Source: Agaricus subrufescens (taxonomy: Eukaryota; Basidiomycota; Agaricomycetes; Agaricales; Agaricaceae). Taken from it: a DNA stretch of 64,000 bases. The stretch covers positions 1 through 64,000 of the forward strand of contig CM057066.1 of NCBI GenBank assembly GCA_029945375.1. The letters run 5' to 3'. Position 1 is the first letter of the stretch, and each line of letters begins with the position of its first letter. The notes below the pieces were generated by a model, which ran no database searches, was not told the origin of the DNA, and worked only from the letters and a program-made list of their open reading frames with translations. Below, in pieces: positions 44,324 through 55,670 of the stretch. A program made the translations under genes and the position numbers.

Positions 44324-45009
44324 ATGTCCGAATTCTTTGACGCGTTCCCAGTCTATGGCCTGTTCCCACCAGGCTTTACTTTCACAGACTACCTTCACAA
44401 TGAGCCTGCCGTTACTGGCCATATCTTACAATTTTTGCAGGGTTACCGGGTTGCTCTACCTAGCACACTCATAGAGGTGAGCGTATGTGATTCGTATTAT
44501 TTGAATTATAATTTATACTCTATTAGTATGACACCAGGGCAAATTCTGCTCGTGTAGAGGCAGCAGACGGTGTCATGATTGATGTCGTCGACATTCATCC
44601 GCCGCTAACAGTCCCCCTCGATCATTTCAATATTATATTCTCCGGACGCGTGACAGGTACCACTACTCTACGAGCTCAGGAATACAAATTTTTGAGTGAT
44701 GATCACGGTATGAATGCAGCTTCATGAGTTACTTGTTCTAATCATGTCATAGATTTTCACCTAGGGCGACTTCTGATGGAACACCTTGCAAGAACAACTA
44801 CATGGGGGATAGAGTTTCTTCTCTCAAGTGACACTGAGAGTGAAGACGAAGATAGAGGCAGAGAAACGAATGGTAGTAACAGCGCAAGTAGAGGTGAACG
44901 GGGACATGGGCGCGGGCGCGGGCACGAACGTGGGCGTGGGCATGAGCATGTGCGTGGGCGTGGGCGTGGGCGTGGTGGTGGACGTGGACGTATCAGTAGA
45001 GCTTCTTAG
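44324..45009 (+). CDS. Unknown small-protein family, member D, with Arg/Gly-rich tail
   Basis: Three exons (44324-44476, 44527-44707, 44753-45009) encode 196 residues. It is a distant member of the A/B/C family: the FTDYLHNEPAVTGHILQF end of exon 1, ADGVMIDVVD, FNIIFSGRVTGTTTLRAQ and GRLLMEHLARTTTWG align in order with their counterparts, and the first and last intron phases (0 and 1) are the same. Two differences stand out. The middle intron is absent, and the N-terminal Ser/Pro segment is missing while the C-terminus carries an acidic stretch then about 40 residues of RGRGHERG-type Arg/Gly repeats, an RNA-binding-like tail. The Arg/Gly repeat is encoded by GGGCGTGGGC-type short tandem DNA, so it may have grown by slippage. 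Confidence 0.7.
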
Positions 45010-45189
45010 ATACCCGAAGTATCTAGTGACATCTTGTTCAAGTGTGTGGTCAATCCATCCCCACTTCAATTTTATTATCCATATGCGTAAACTTGGTCCA
45101 ACCCCAGTATTGATGCAAGGTAAGTAAAAAAATGACGGAGATAGAGATAAAGATATCGGTGAGGTCAAGGTTGTCTTGAGTACATCCCT

Positions 45190-45715
45190 ATACATCCATA
45201 CATTATTCCTAACTTATCCCTGCCTCATCTCAAGCTCATCCCCAGTTCATCCCTACTCCATCCCTACCTCATCCCCAGCCCATCCCTACTCCATCCCTAC
45301 TCCATCTCTACCTCATCTCCAGCTCATCCCCAGCCCATCCCTACTCCATCCCCAGCCCATCCCTACTCCATCCCTACCTCATCTCCAGCTCATCCCCAGC
45401 CCATCCCTACTCCATCCCCAGCCCATCCCTACTCCATCCCTACCTCATCTCCAGCTCATCCCCAGCCCATCCCCAGCCCATCCCTACTCCATCCCTACCT
45501 CAATCCCAGCTCATCCCCAGCCCATCCCTACTCAATCCCTACCTCAACCCCAGCCCATCCCCAGCCCATCCCTACCTCAACCCCAGCCCATCCCCAGCCC
45601 ATCCCTACTCCATCCCTACTCATTCCCTATCTCATCTCCAGCTCACCCCTGCTTTAAAAACCCTACTCTACCTCTACAAGTCCCAGATAACCCCCTAACC
45701 CCCTAACCCCAAGAC
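45190..45715. repeat. Pyrimidine-rich minisatellite (CATCCCTACTC/CATCCCCAGC)
   Basis: About 45 copies of 10-12-bp words such as CATCCCTACT, CATCCCCAGC and CATCTCCAGC, in higher-order blocks of 60-72 bp at 45300-45470. It ends with CTTTAAAAACCCTACTC, AAGTCCCAGATAACC and CCCTAACCCCCTAACCCC. The minus strand is G-rich with many GGG/GGGG runs. An open frame through it (Ser/Pro/His) is a composition artefact. Confidence 0.85.
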
Positions 45716-45716
45716 G

Positions 45717-48700
45717 GCGGAGGAAATGCTGGATGATCTCAAAGACATTATGGAAACGCTAGGGGCAAAAGTTTCAGTGAAGAGAAGCGAGAAGCCTAAA
45801 GGTGTGTTACTACTAAGACGATTTATAGTGGAGCCTAATATACCATAGTGCCGCTGAAAGTCTCGAAACAAGCACTCAAGACACTCGCTTCTCAGGAGGA
45901 CGTGACAGATCTACTGAATGCCTATCACGAATATTTTGAGGCATTTCACGATGAAGGCGATGAAGCGCTTATATCAGATTCATTACCCACAGAAACGCAG
46001 GGCCAACTTATGGACGATCCTAATGTAGGAGATTTCGGCATGGAGATGGAAGCAAAAATGGACCCAAAACAGCTAGCGAGAGCTCTCGGATTCAAAAACC
46101 ACCTCCCATTTTCGTTTAATGTATATCGACATAAATTGGGCACATCACCCTGGGAGAACGAGAACTTGTTCAAACCCCATGTCGATGCTGACCAACCTCT
46201 CCCTCAGTATATCGAATTCATGAAGCTACACTGGCACCAGTTGGCCGGTGTGCACTCCATTGTTCGCAGTGTTTTTCTCGACAAACCAGATGATTCTCAT
46301 CCTGCAGGCGTGTTGGTCGGGGACGAGGTAGGACTAGGGAAAACCGCCCAGTCGATAGCATTCATCGCATTCTTGAATCAAGTCTTGTACGTTAAGAGTA
46401 AAGGCCTCCCGCCCCCACCCATCCTCAGTAAGAATCGCTTGATTTCATCAGCAGCAGCTTTGATTCACACATCCCTAGCAACGCGCCCCTACCTGGGTAG
46501 CAGTCAAACAATCCCGAGTCTACCACACCTGATTCTTTGTCCTGGAACTATTGCGGGGCAGTGGGTCAGCGAGCTCAAGACTCTTTTCATTCCGTGGAGC
46601 ATCGACATTTTTTTGTACGATAGCCGGACCAACAACGCATCGTCCTTTTGGGGTCCTGAAGGACCACTTCAAACGTCGAAGCATGACCCTCATAACCGCA
46701 TCGTCGTGGCCACTCATTCGGTGAGTTTTGTTTTTGGCGCAGCAGCCCGACTCTCACCACTCTCACTAGGTGGTATTTACTGAGTTCAAGAAACTCCACA
46801 CCGACACACCACGTAAAGATTCCCGGCCATGGTTGATTCCTCCCGTGCTATCCAAGAAAACAACTGCTGGCACTATATTTGGTCAACGTTTCCTGACCAT
46901 AACTGTTGATGAAGCCCACCACATGCGTAACGCCGGAAACAAACATCTATCAATATTACGACTTCTACAACAAGCAAAAATAAGGTTAGTAATGACGGCG
47001 ACGCCCCTCCATACTGCGCCGAAGGTAAGAGTTCAGAGTCATTTTTTGTTCATTTTCTAAGTTATTTTTTAGGATATAGCGTCCCTCGGGCGCCTTGTAG
47101 GAATTCATCATTTTTCCGATGAGGCGTCTTTTTTGGAAGACAAAGACGATGCTACTGTGTTGCGCCGTGCCAAGAAAATGGACGACGATGGTGCTTCTTT
47201 GCTTCGCGAGCAAGTGAAGATCGTTCGTCGCCAACAAAAGCATTGTATTGGTCATTTTCTTCGTAGAACCACTGCAAGCTTGAGCTGGGAAGGAAATGTC
47301 CTACTGCCACTTCCGGAACCTAAAGAGATCATAGGGCTTATACAGCTAACAGAAAGAGAAGAGCAGATTATTGCAGAGCGAGCAAAGGCCGCTAAAGACG
47401 CGTAAGTTGCCTGTTGCCTAATACTGTTATTGTCATTGATCACAACCATTTGATAGCGTCGAATCTAGTTGCAAAAGGATTTATACTAAGGTGAGCGGCG
47501 TATTGCAACTTTCACACCACACATCTTTTACTTACTGTGTTTATACAGAAATTTTACTTGGAGTACCGTTTGGCTGTAGCCTATGCCAAAGAAGATGCTG
47601 ACGAACTCACGCCGCGATTCAACACACTTGACCAGTGGGAACCCCTTAAAAGCACGAAGATGGATGCCTGCGCCAAAATTTGTATGCATTACCTCAAACA
47701 CGACCTTGTAGACGATGTGAGTTTCGAGGAGGGAAAGCTCAATTTTCCGGATGTTCTTGATATCCCGGGTGAGAAGTTACCGAGGAGGCGCCGCATCATA
47801 ATATATTCCGAATTCCCTTCTATGGCACCCTTGCTTCAAAATGTGGGTAACCGTCTCTGATTTGACCTCCACTTCTAACACATTACAGGTGCTCCGACTT
47901 TACGGGGTCGAGAGCCTGACGATCAATGGAGAGATACCTTTCCAGCAGCGGGATAAACGGGTGAAGGAGTTCTACGACGACAAACACCCTGCCCGAGTAC
48001 TGATTTTCTCGGCTGTCGCGGCTGTTGGCCTCAATCTCGCGATTGCAGACGTCGTTATCTTTTTTGTGAACTGGTTTTTTTGTCTACACAGGAACAATAC
48101 TAATCCAACGTTCAGGACCAACCCTGGTCTGCGCAGGACGAACGACAAGTCCGAGGTCGCGCTCATCGCCAGCCGCAAAAGAAGGTCGTGCGGGTCATCC
48201 ATCTACTCGCAATAAACTCAGCAGACACAGTCATGTATTCAGTAGCGCGGGGGAAGGAGAACATGTTTGACGCCTTCGTAAACAAAGACTTGGCAGACGG
48301 TATGCAAACTTCCATCTTTGTCTTCATTATATCACAACCACTCAAACAATCCTCATAGAACTACGCAATCTGTTGCAGGGTGGGCTCACCGACGACCCAG
48401 AGGATAATCCTACAATGGATGATGAAGATTCCTCTGCGCAAAAACCGAAGACTAGGAAGTCACGACGTAGTAAGAAATCTCGTCGTATTCTTGATGAGGA
48501 AGAAAACGTGAGAAATGCCTTGGTGATAGAAGAACATGGGATGAGCTCTGGGGCGGACGGCGACAATAGGGATGCCCCAGTGGGCAATAGAGGCCAATTG
48601 GGTTCTGGTATCGATGAGCATGGTGATGTCAGGACGAACATGTCGGACGGCAATGATATACGGAGTATGGGGAGTAAGTTGGATGACGACAATACTCCGA

Positions 48701-50098
48701 CTTTACCAGACGGTGAGCAGTTGACGAATACGTCTGACGGAGAGGTCCCAGGAGTGTCAGATGGAGAAGGCTTGAGTTCGATATATCAAGGTATGACACC
48801 CCACTGTCTTGTTTTCTATGGCGCGACTTACGGATTTGTTTTCTGTAGATTCAAACTCAGAAGCAGACCTAACAAGGTCCTTTATGAGCACAAATGTTGG
48901 CCACGGTTTGTATTATGTTTTTTTTTTGGTTCACGAGATGCAATACTGATTCCTCGAACCAGATTCAGACAATGAATTTGAAAGTAAACAAATTCTTGAT
49001 CAAATCTTTTGACGTAGACTCATGATTTGTGTAGGCGACGAAGATGAACCAATGCGAGGCGCCAGTCCACCAGAACCCTCACCAGAGCCTGTTGATATGC
49101 GAGGCGCTAGTCCGCCAGAGTCCTCGCCAGAACCTGTCGATATGCGAGGCGCAAGCCCACTCTCACCAGAGCCGATCAATATGCGAGGCGCAAGCCCACC
49201 CTCACCGGAGCCCATCGATATGCGAGGCGCAAGCCCACTCTCACCAGAGCCCATCAATATGCGAGGCGCAAGCCCACCCGAACCTTCACCAGAGCCCAAT
49301 AATACACAGTTTCGAGGCCCTTCCTCACCTTCTCCACCTTTCCAGCCTCCAGTTAAACGTGCTCGCCGTGGTTCTTTGGGTGTAGGGAGGTGTGAAGATT
49401 TTACAGCAAGCCAAAGCCAGATACAACTTGCCCGACGTCGCGAAAGTAAGTAAAAGATTTGAGCATGTTATTTGGGCTTACATTTCGTGGCAGTGCAAAC
49501 AGAGACAGAAGCTACTTCCACACTTCAATCCAGAGACGGTATGGGCCATATTCCAAGTCTATCTCCTTCGACTAATGGCATGAATACAGCAGAACCTACT
49601 TCTCTCCGGGGTTCCAAACGCAGGAAGAATCCCTTTGCCGCCAACAGACCACGCTCAAGCTTGACCGACCTACGTTCGACTTCAAACCCGCCCGGCGCGC
49701 GCCGCTCTGTTTTTCTCTCCCCTAAGCGTTCTAATCCACATACACCTCCGGACCCCGCACCATCTCATCCCCAATCCCAACCCACCCTGACAGCTTCGCG
49801 CGAACAATCCCAACTTTCTATGATGCAGGCTCGTGCTCGGCAGAAGAGTTTTACACAAACACCTGACATTGAGCCGGTTTCACGACTAGATTCTCCGACG
49901 CCATCAGGCAGCAACATTCATACCCATACACGCGCCAGGGTTCTAAGCTTGACTCAGCCATCAGTCAGTGTACGTACCTCTGCCCGCGAAAATCTTACTG
50001 CCAATGTTCCCTCGCCATCTATTACTCGACCTCGTCAACCTGGTAGTACGGCTGTTCCACCAAAAGATGCCTTGAAATACACGCGCAAGAGAAACTGA
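45717..50098 (+). CDS. SNF2-like helicase/ATPase, plus-strand copy, 5' truncated
   Basis: Paralogue of the minus-strand gene at 29.7-35.1 kb. It starts abruptly at the end of the minisatellite, inside the sequence matching the helical segment (LKDIMETLGAKVSVK), so the first ~270 residues are missing. The ATPase core is otherwise complete: HWHQLAGVHSIVR, GDEVGLGKTAQ (46318-46350), LPHLILCPGTI, VDEAHHMR (46909), MTATPLHTAP, GRLVGIHHFSDE, IIYSEFPSMAPLLQ, ARVLIFSAVAAVGLNLAIADVVIFF, then DQPWSAQDERQVRGRAHRQPQ after an intron near 48070. The C-terminus is Ser/Pro-rich with in-frame MRGASPPEPSPEP repeats (49050-49300) and a basic end. No nonsense codon was seen in the core, so it may still be translated from a new start, or be a recent pseudogene. 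Exon ends are approximate. Confidence 0.6.
49040..49300 (+). repeat. In-frame repeats in the SNF2-like C-terminus
   Basis: Six copies of a 36-42-bp unit encode MRGASPP(E)PSPEP(I/V). Frame and codon use are kept. The minus-strand paralogue has unrelated QQVRP repeats in the matching place, so the tail evolves by local repeat growth. Confidence 0.7.
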
Positions 50099-50339
50099 TA
50101 GTTTGCGCTTATCGTGTCCGGGATAGAGGCAGAAAATATTATTTCTTGAAAGTTTCAAATGAGTTTATTAACTTGTATTTGTACGGTATATCTTGATGTT
50201 TCTTGATTTGATCGATATCATGTCTTCTCATTTCTGAAATGTCATTATGTCCTTCAAATCAAAGAGAGTTCAGCTTGGAGGAGCTAAACGGGCATATGCA
50301 ACTCAAAAGTGTGGCTAAATATTGAAAAAATTGGATGCT

Positions 50340-51385
50340 TTGAGAGTGGCATTTGAGTGGTCATGGACTAGAGTATTCTGCACCAATAGACAAAGGCAGC
50401 GTCCCGAAGAAAGGGCACCTATTCAGTGGAAGAAGGCGGATGCTCTTCGAGCATCTGGGTGGTTGTGAGCCAGAGTATTCGGTACAAATCGAAGAAGACA
50501 ACGCACCGCGAAAAGGGCATATACTAAGTGGAAGAAGGCGGATGCTCGAACAGCATCAGACTAGTCGTGAGGCAGAGTATTCGGCACAAATCAAAGAAAA
50601 CAACACACCGTACAAGAGCTAACTGTGTAGTAGAACAAGGCGGGTGCTCGAAGAGCATCCGGGTGGTCAGTGGCTAGAGCATCCCGCAAGTAGAGGGAAA
50701 GCACGCACCGCAAAAAGAGCTCACGCCTGGTCAAACAAGGCGGATGCTCTGTAGTAGAACAGGGCGGGTGCTCGAAGAGCATCCGGGTGGTCAGTGGTTA
50801 GAGCATTCGACAAGTAAAGGGCAAGAACGTACAGCAAGATGAGCTCACGCTTGGCCAAACAGGCGGATGCTCTTCGAGCATCCGCCTGGTTGTGAGCCAG
50901 ATTATTCGGCACAAATCAAAGGAAACAACGCACCGCACAATAGCCAACAGTGTAGTAGAACAAGGCGGAACCGCTTTCCATCAGGCTCACACTGATGGAA
51001 CCCTCATTCTTCGTCCTCTCTGGCTTGAATACCCGAAATCGAAGAGCATCCGAGTCGTCATTAACTAGAACATTCGTCACAAATTGAAGGAAAGCACGTA
51101 CCGCAAAAGGGCACATGTTTGGCAAAACAAGACGGATGCTCGAAGAGCATCCGACTGGTCGTGAGCCAGAGTAGTTGGAACAAATCGCAAGAAACAACGA
51201 ATAGTACAAGAGCCTCCTGCGTAGTACAACAAGGCGGGTGCTCGAAGAGCATCCGAGTGATCATTAGCTAGAGCATTGGGCACAATAGAGTGAAAGAACG
51301 TACCGCAACAAGAGCCACGCTTGCTAAAACAAGCTGGATGCTCGAAGAGCATCCGCTTTGTTGTGAGCCAGATTATTCTGCACAA
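50340..51385. repeat. ~102-bp tandem repeats each with a GATGCTC hairpin, array 1
   Basis: Units carry GATGCTCTTCGAGCATC or GATGCTCGAAGAGCATC (7-bp arms, 3-nt loop) at about 50438, 50541, 50642, 50766, 50872, 51134, 51236 and 51336; many steps are 101-103 bp. Between them stand GTGAGCCAGA.TATTCGGCACAAAT and AACGTACCGCAAAAAGAGC blocks. About 80 bp of unrelated sequence interrupts the array near 50970-51050. Confidence 0.85.
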
Positions 51386-51399
51386 AATCTAACCCTGCT

Positions 51400-53330
51400 G
51401 CTGGTAACATGAGCGGAGGCGTGGAATAGGTGTGGCTGAGGGCATTGGTGACGACGGTTCACCAATAGGATCGAGTAGTGGCATATGCAGTTCTTACCGA
51501 ATGGGAAATACTTGGCTACGTCGAGGTACGCAACAAATTCTTTTTGTTTATATGTTGCCGAATTTGAACTAATGCTATTTCCTGACAGCTGGGATCGAAC
51601 TTCTGTAATATTTAAAGTTGGAGTGCGTAATTCCGTTGATAAAAAATGTCAATCGAAAGAATCAGACATATTTATGGCAGGAATGCTTCGTCGCGCATCG
51701 TGTATTTGCTAATGTGAAGGGTTTCGTTGGACAAGTTGCATGGTATGTTCACATCTATCCTTCTACTTCTATTTACGTTCTGATCACGAGAATTCAGGTC
51801 TCATGATAGTCAATTTTTGTTGACAAAGAATACGAAAGGCTTGAAGATTTGGTATGCGGAGGTGAGTCCGATAGAGTTTTTTTTGGACGCGCTGTTAACA
51901 CCTTCGTAGGATGGGATTTGCACCATGTCTGTTGATAGGACAGAACCAGTAGAGAGGGTTACTTGGTGTCATCGCGACAACAGTAAGTTGGGGTAAAGAT
52001 CGAATGATTGAGTGGCTCTGATACCACGATTGCAGAATTCTTCTTTGTTGAAGGCAGTAAGATCTACCAAAGGTAAGTCATGATTGAACCCACTCGAAAC
52101 TTCGTCACTGACTAGCTTCTCGACAGAACATCGATGGAGAGGTAATGGAGTTACCCACCTTGCCATGACTCGATCTGACTTTGCTTTTACTTACCAGCTA
52201 TTTAATTCCCTCAATCTTGGCTCCATTAAGATCAATGACCTTGCTGTTACGCCAGATGATAAACGCTTGCTCGTGATTGGCCCGCTTCTATCATCACCCA
52301 GCGGACTGCGCCCTAGCAAATCTCGTGCGGAGAAACGTCTCATCGGTGCGTTGTATTACTCTCTCTCGGGACACAGAATCACATCGATATTAAAACTGCC
52401 TGCGTAGTGTTTAATATGGAAACCAAAATGATTGAATAGTCAGTACTTTTTTTCCTTGCCACTGAAACATGGATTGATATGAACTGACGCTTGGTTGTAA
52501 CCAAGTTCCGGTTTTGAATGATGTTTGCGATGTTTCATTGGTCGAGACCCCTAAGAATGAATTGGTAGCGTTGATCAGCTGTGAGAGTAAGGCGCCTCTG
52601 CAACTTTGGAAATTGGAGATCGCGAAATGTGGAGAATTTGCAAAGGAGTATTCGAGGTTGACTCTACGGTATGTCTCTGCGTTATTTTTGTCTTTTGGCG
52701 TATATTGATGCCATTTCGTTGACTGTTACTAGACGTAAATATATGCCTAAAACTGTAGTTGACTTTGCAGGACCTAGCTATTTTGGAGGGTGTAATTTAG
52801 AATTGGTGATGTGTGCGGCGGAAAGTGAGTTGAATTCACCTTGTTATTTGCCTGCCTGATAAGGGCAAACGACTGATTCCTTCCTTTCAAGGTGGCGACA
52901 TTTTCATCTGGGATACGGAATCAGGAGTTCTACTGCACCATATTCTCGCACAATCCCATAGTGGCGATTTGACTTGTATCGCCTGGAGCCACGCCCAGTC
53001 GGATCCTTTCATGTTCGCTTCAGGCAGTCACGACGGTACAATACGAATTTAGACTAAACCGCCTGTGACGCCGGATTCATCCCCTCGAGACCCTGGACTT
53101 GATTTCAATTTTAGAAAGCAACGTTGTCATTCTCATGATCATGAGTCTTTCGCATATGGTGAAATGATGGCTCGGTCGAAGAGTCCGAAACCGGATTTGG
53201 GACTTACGTTTCGTCCGATGGATGATGTTGATGATGAGGGGTATAGAGAGAGATCTTTGAAGAGCCCGAGGGGACTTTCGATGATGTCTTCTCAGTCTAG
53301 CGATTCTTCGATTATGAGGATGCACTGAAG
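51400..53330 (+). pseudogene. WD40-repeat gene remnant
   Basis: Spliced in frame by eye, the region gives WD40-type blades: WHMQFLPNGKYLATSR (51480), SSWDRTSVIF (51590), GFVGQVAW (51720), NTKGLKIWYAED (51830), INDLAVTPDDKRLLV (52235), GGDIFIWDTESGVLLH and GDLTCIAWSH...FASGSHDGTIRI (52890-53050). The last blade breaks at 53050-53052, where TAG stands in the place of the expected Trp of a RIWTKPP-type end; the frame stays open after it for about 90 codons. The 5' end is missing at the hairpin repeats. The blade order and Ser/Pro tail recall WDR26/GID7-like proteins, but that assignment is uncertain. It is probably non-functional. Confidence 0.6.
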
Positions 53331-53331
53331 G

Positions 53332-54105
53332 TATTCGGTTCGGACGTGCTTCAGAAGAGGAGAAATTTACTCTCATCAAAGAGGCTTGTGTCAAGGCCAA
53401 TGCTGATAGCTTTATTACAAATTGCCTGAGGGTTACGAAACAATGGTTGGTGAACGTGGATCCCTACTCTCTGGTGGACAGATGCAACGTGTTGCCATTG
53501 CCCGCGCAATTGTTTCAGACCCTAGGATTCTTCTTCTCGACGAGGCCACCAGTGCTCTAGATACTCGCTCTGAAGGTGTCGTCCAAGACGCTCTCGATAA
53601 AGCATCTGCCGGTGAGTCATGTATTGCATTTCGTGCTATCACTATTGCTCACCGTCTTTCCACGATCAAGGACGCGGATGTCATTTACGCCATGGGTGAC
53701 GGGCTTGTTCTCGAGAGCGGTACACACGAAGAGCTTCTCTCCTCCAATGGTGCCTACTCCGCACTTGTCCAGGCTCAGAAGCTTCGTGAGGGTTCAAAAG
53801 GCTCAGGAATCGCCGGTGAAGACGAAAACAACGCAGCTGAGGATACTAAGGATCTTGAAAAGTTAATTCGTGAAGAAATTCCTCTTGACCACAAGAACAC
53901 GAACCAATCTCTGGCCAGTGAAATCATCGAACAGAAACGCGCCGGGGTTGAACATGAAACCAAGTCCAGCTATAGTCTGATATACTTGTTCTATCGTATG
54001 GGTGGTTTGATGAAGGATCACCGGTTGCATTACTTAGTAGCCGTTATTGCTGCTGCGCGTGAGTTTGATCTACTTGTCTCTAGAGTCTGCCGTCTTCACA
54101 CATGA
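53332..54105 (+). pseudogene. ABC transporter (ABCB/MDR type) nucleotide-binding domain fragment
   Basis: Contains [13 protein letters not shown], the signature [16 protein letters not shown], Walker [14 protein letters not shown], and the H-loop [16 protein letters not shown], followed by the linker to a second transmembrane half ([13 protein letters not shown]). Walker A, the transmembrane domains and the second half are absent, so only about 250 of a usual ~1300 residues remain. A frame change near 53430 separates the [17 protein letters not shown] piece from the rest. The expected intron before TITIAHR seems to have lost most of its length, leaving extra residues (GESCIAFRA). It begins a few bases after the WD40 remnant, so the join is a rearrangement. 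Confidence 0.8.
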
Positions 54106-54124
54106 TTTATTCATCGTTTGGTAG

Positions 54125-54480
54125 TTATACAAACCCTTCGTCTTGTTTGTGAGCTGATGGACGTGGCAATACATTAGACAGATTGGAATTGCGGGAGATC
54201 GCGGCGTAGTGATAGTGGTGGATGTTGGTGAGGGGCGTCGGTGACAAGGAGACCTGGGCGAACTCCATTAGCATTGATAAGAAGAGGTAAAAGCACACCT
54301 CTGGCGTCACATAAAGAAGGCTCCCATATCTTCCTGTCAGGGTCCTAGTTTTACCCATTCCGATCGGCTTGTGCACGGCGGCAAGACTAAAATCTGTCAT
54401 GTTCAATGGACTAGCGGCATCTAATAGAGGATTTTCGGGTTTAAGGTCGTGATGGAAAGTACCTTGACTATGAATAGGGC
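54125..54480 (-). pseudogene. Chk1-like protein kinase catalytic-loop fragment
   Basis: On the minus strand the segment around 54465-54290 reads HHDLKPENPLLD, MTDFSLAAVHK and GSLLYVTPE. This matches the HRDLKPEN...DFGL...GSLPYVAPE run of Chk1/CAMK-like kinases. The catalytic-loop Arg is His (HRD to HHD) and DFG is DFS, both expected to ruin or badly weaken catalysis. A donor (GAG|GTGTGC) follows TPE. The remainder of the kinase is absent. It lies opposite in strand to the neighbouring fragments. Confidence 0.65.
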
Positions 54481-54484
54481 CCTA

Positions 54485-55235
54485 CGTGCAATGAGGAAAG
54501 TGACCACGCGTATACGGAAGTGGACTCACCACCCCAGGTAGTAGTTTCCCAAAATAAAAGTGCGGACTTCGCTCACCGACTCCTACGTCCGGGGCTGGAC
54601 ACTCAACAACGTAACGTCAAGTGATATTGTACCAGGAGGGGTGCTGCTTACCGATCTGTAAGACAATCTACCGCCAGCTGATAGTTCCATAAGCGTATAT
54701 ATGCCAGGAAAGTATGAGGGGCTGTTATCTGCTAGCCATTTACGCAAGAAATTCTGCGCTTTCCACCTGCCATACTTTGGGAGTGTTACATAGTATGTGT
54801 CGATTAGATTCTATGAAGCTCCCTCAGTTAGATTGATGAACCGTGGAATCATAGGAGAGGATGCTACAAGAGTACCTATATGAATACGACTCATAGCCCT
54901 CTCATCAAATATAAGCAATTAGTCTTCGAGCTGCTCTTGAAGTAGCTACATCGGATCGACTCCGCTGTTAAGCTGTAGCCCCGGGTCGTTTCTATCCAGT
55001 GGCTGGATGATCATCGACGCTTCTAGTCGTCTCTCCATCCCCAGCCACACAAGCCAGTCTTATTTTATTCACACCCTCTGTTGGTTTCATTTGTTGGCCA
55101 GGCATCCTCCTTGGCCACTGGTTCTTTGGTAGACTTGTGTACGCTAGTATTTGTGTCGTTTCCATTTAAGGTCGCTCATCCGTTCAGATTAAAGTTATCG
55201 CTCCTCCCTTCAGCCCACCATTCTCGATAATCAGA
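54485..55235. other. Unassigned stretch inside the fragment mosaic
   Basis: No gene recognised. 54570-54650 holds satellite motifs also seen at 23-25 kb and 42-44 kb (GCTCACCGACTCCTACGTCCGG, CAACGTAACGTCAAGTGAT). Confidence 0.35.
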
Positions 55236-55240
55236 ACAAA

Positions 55241-55670
55241 ATGCGACCTCAAAAATCTATAAAGCTCTATCTATCTCCGAAGATTCGAGGAGGAAGGATA
55301 TGGAGAAGGGGTGTCTTGAGAGTGACGCTACATAGGGCCGTGAAACAGATATGGCCGGAACTCAAAGGAATATCTGAGCGGGATGGAATACGCGGACAGA
55401 TATGCGGCGTGATCGTGTAAGTTTTGTTCATATCTACTCCTACTAACGCTCTATTCAAAATCAACTTGAAGGGCCGGTATGCACTCATCCTGGAGTGAGA
55501 AGAAATCGCACGCGACTGTTCGATTCTTCACTCCCAAGAATAAGGAATTCGCGACGGTTCACGCATTCAAGAACAAAAGGTTGAAGAGTCAATTGTTTGA
55601 GGGTTTGAACAGGAAGCTGGATGGAAAAAACATTCGTCGGTTCGCCTACGGGACTAGGGTTATACTGTAA
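55241..55670 (+). CDS. Small basic hypothetical protein, two exons
   Basis: Exon 1 (55241-55416) and exon 2 (55472-55670) join in frame over a 55-nt intron (GTAAGT...TTGAAG) into 124 residues. Start context is good (ACAAAATG). The protein is strongly basic, rich in R, K, G and W (KIRGGRIWRRGVLRVTLHRA; FKNKRLKSQLFEGLNRKLDG), with no known domain or signal peptide. It is the only unbroken small gene inside the mosaic of damaged fragments between the two hairpin arrays, so it may be a passenger, or the gene proper to that segment. Function unknown. Confidence 0.5.

Noticed and set aside
45176..45706. 176-codon Ser/Pro/His-rich open frame
   Set aside because: Pure consequence of the CATCCCTACTC minisatellite.
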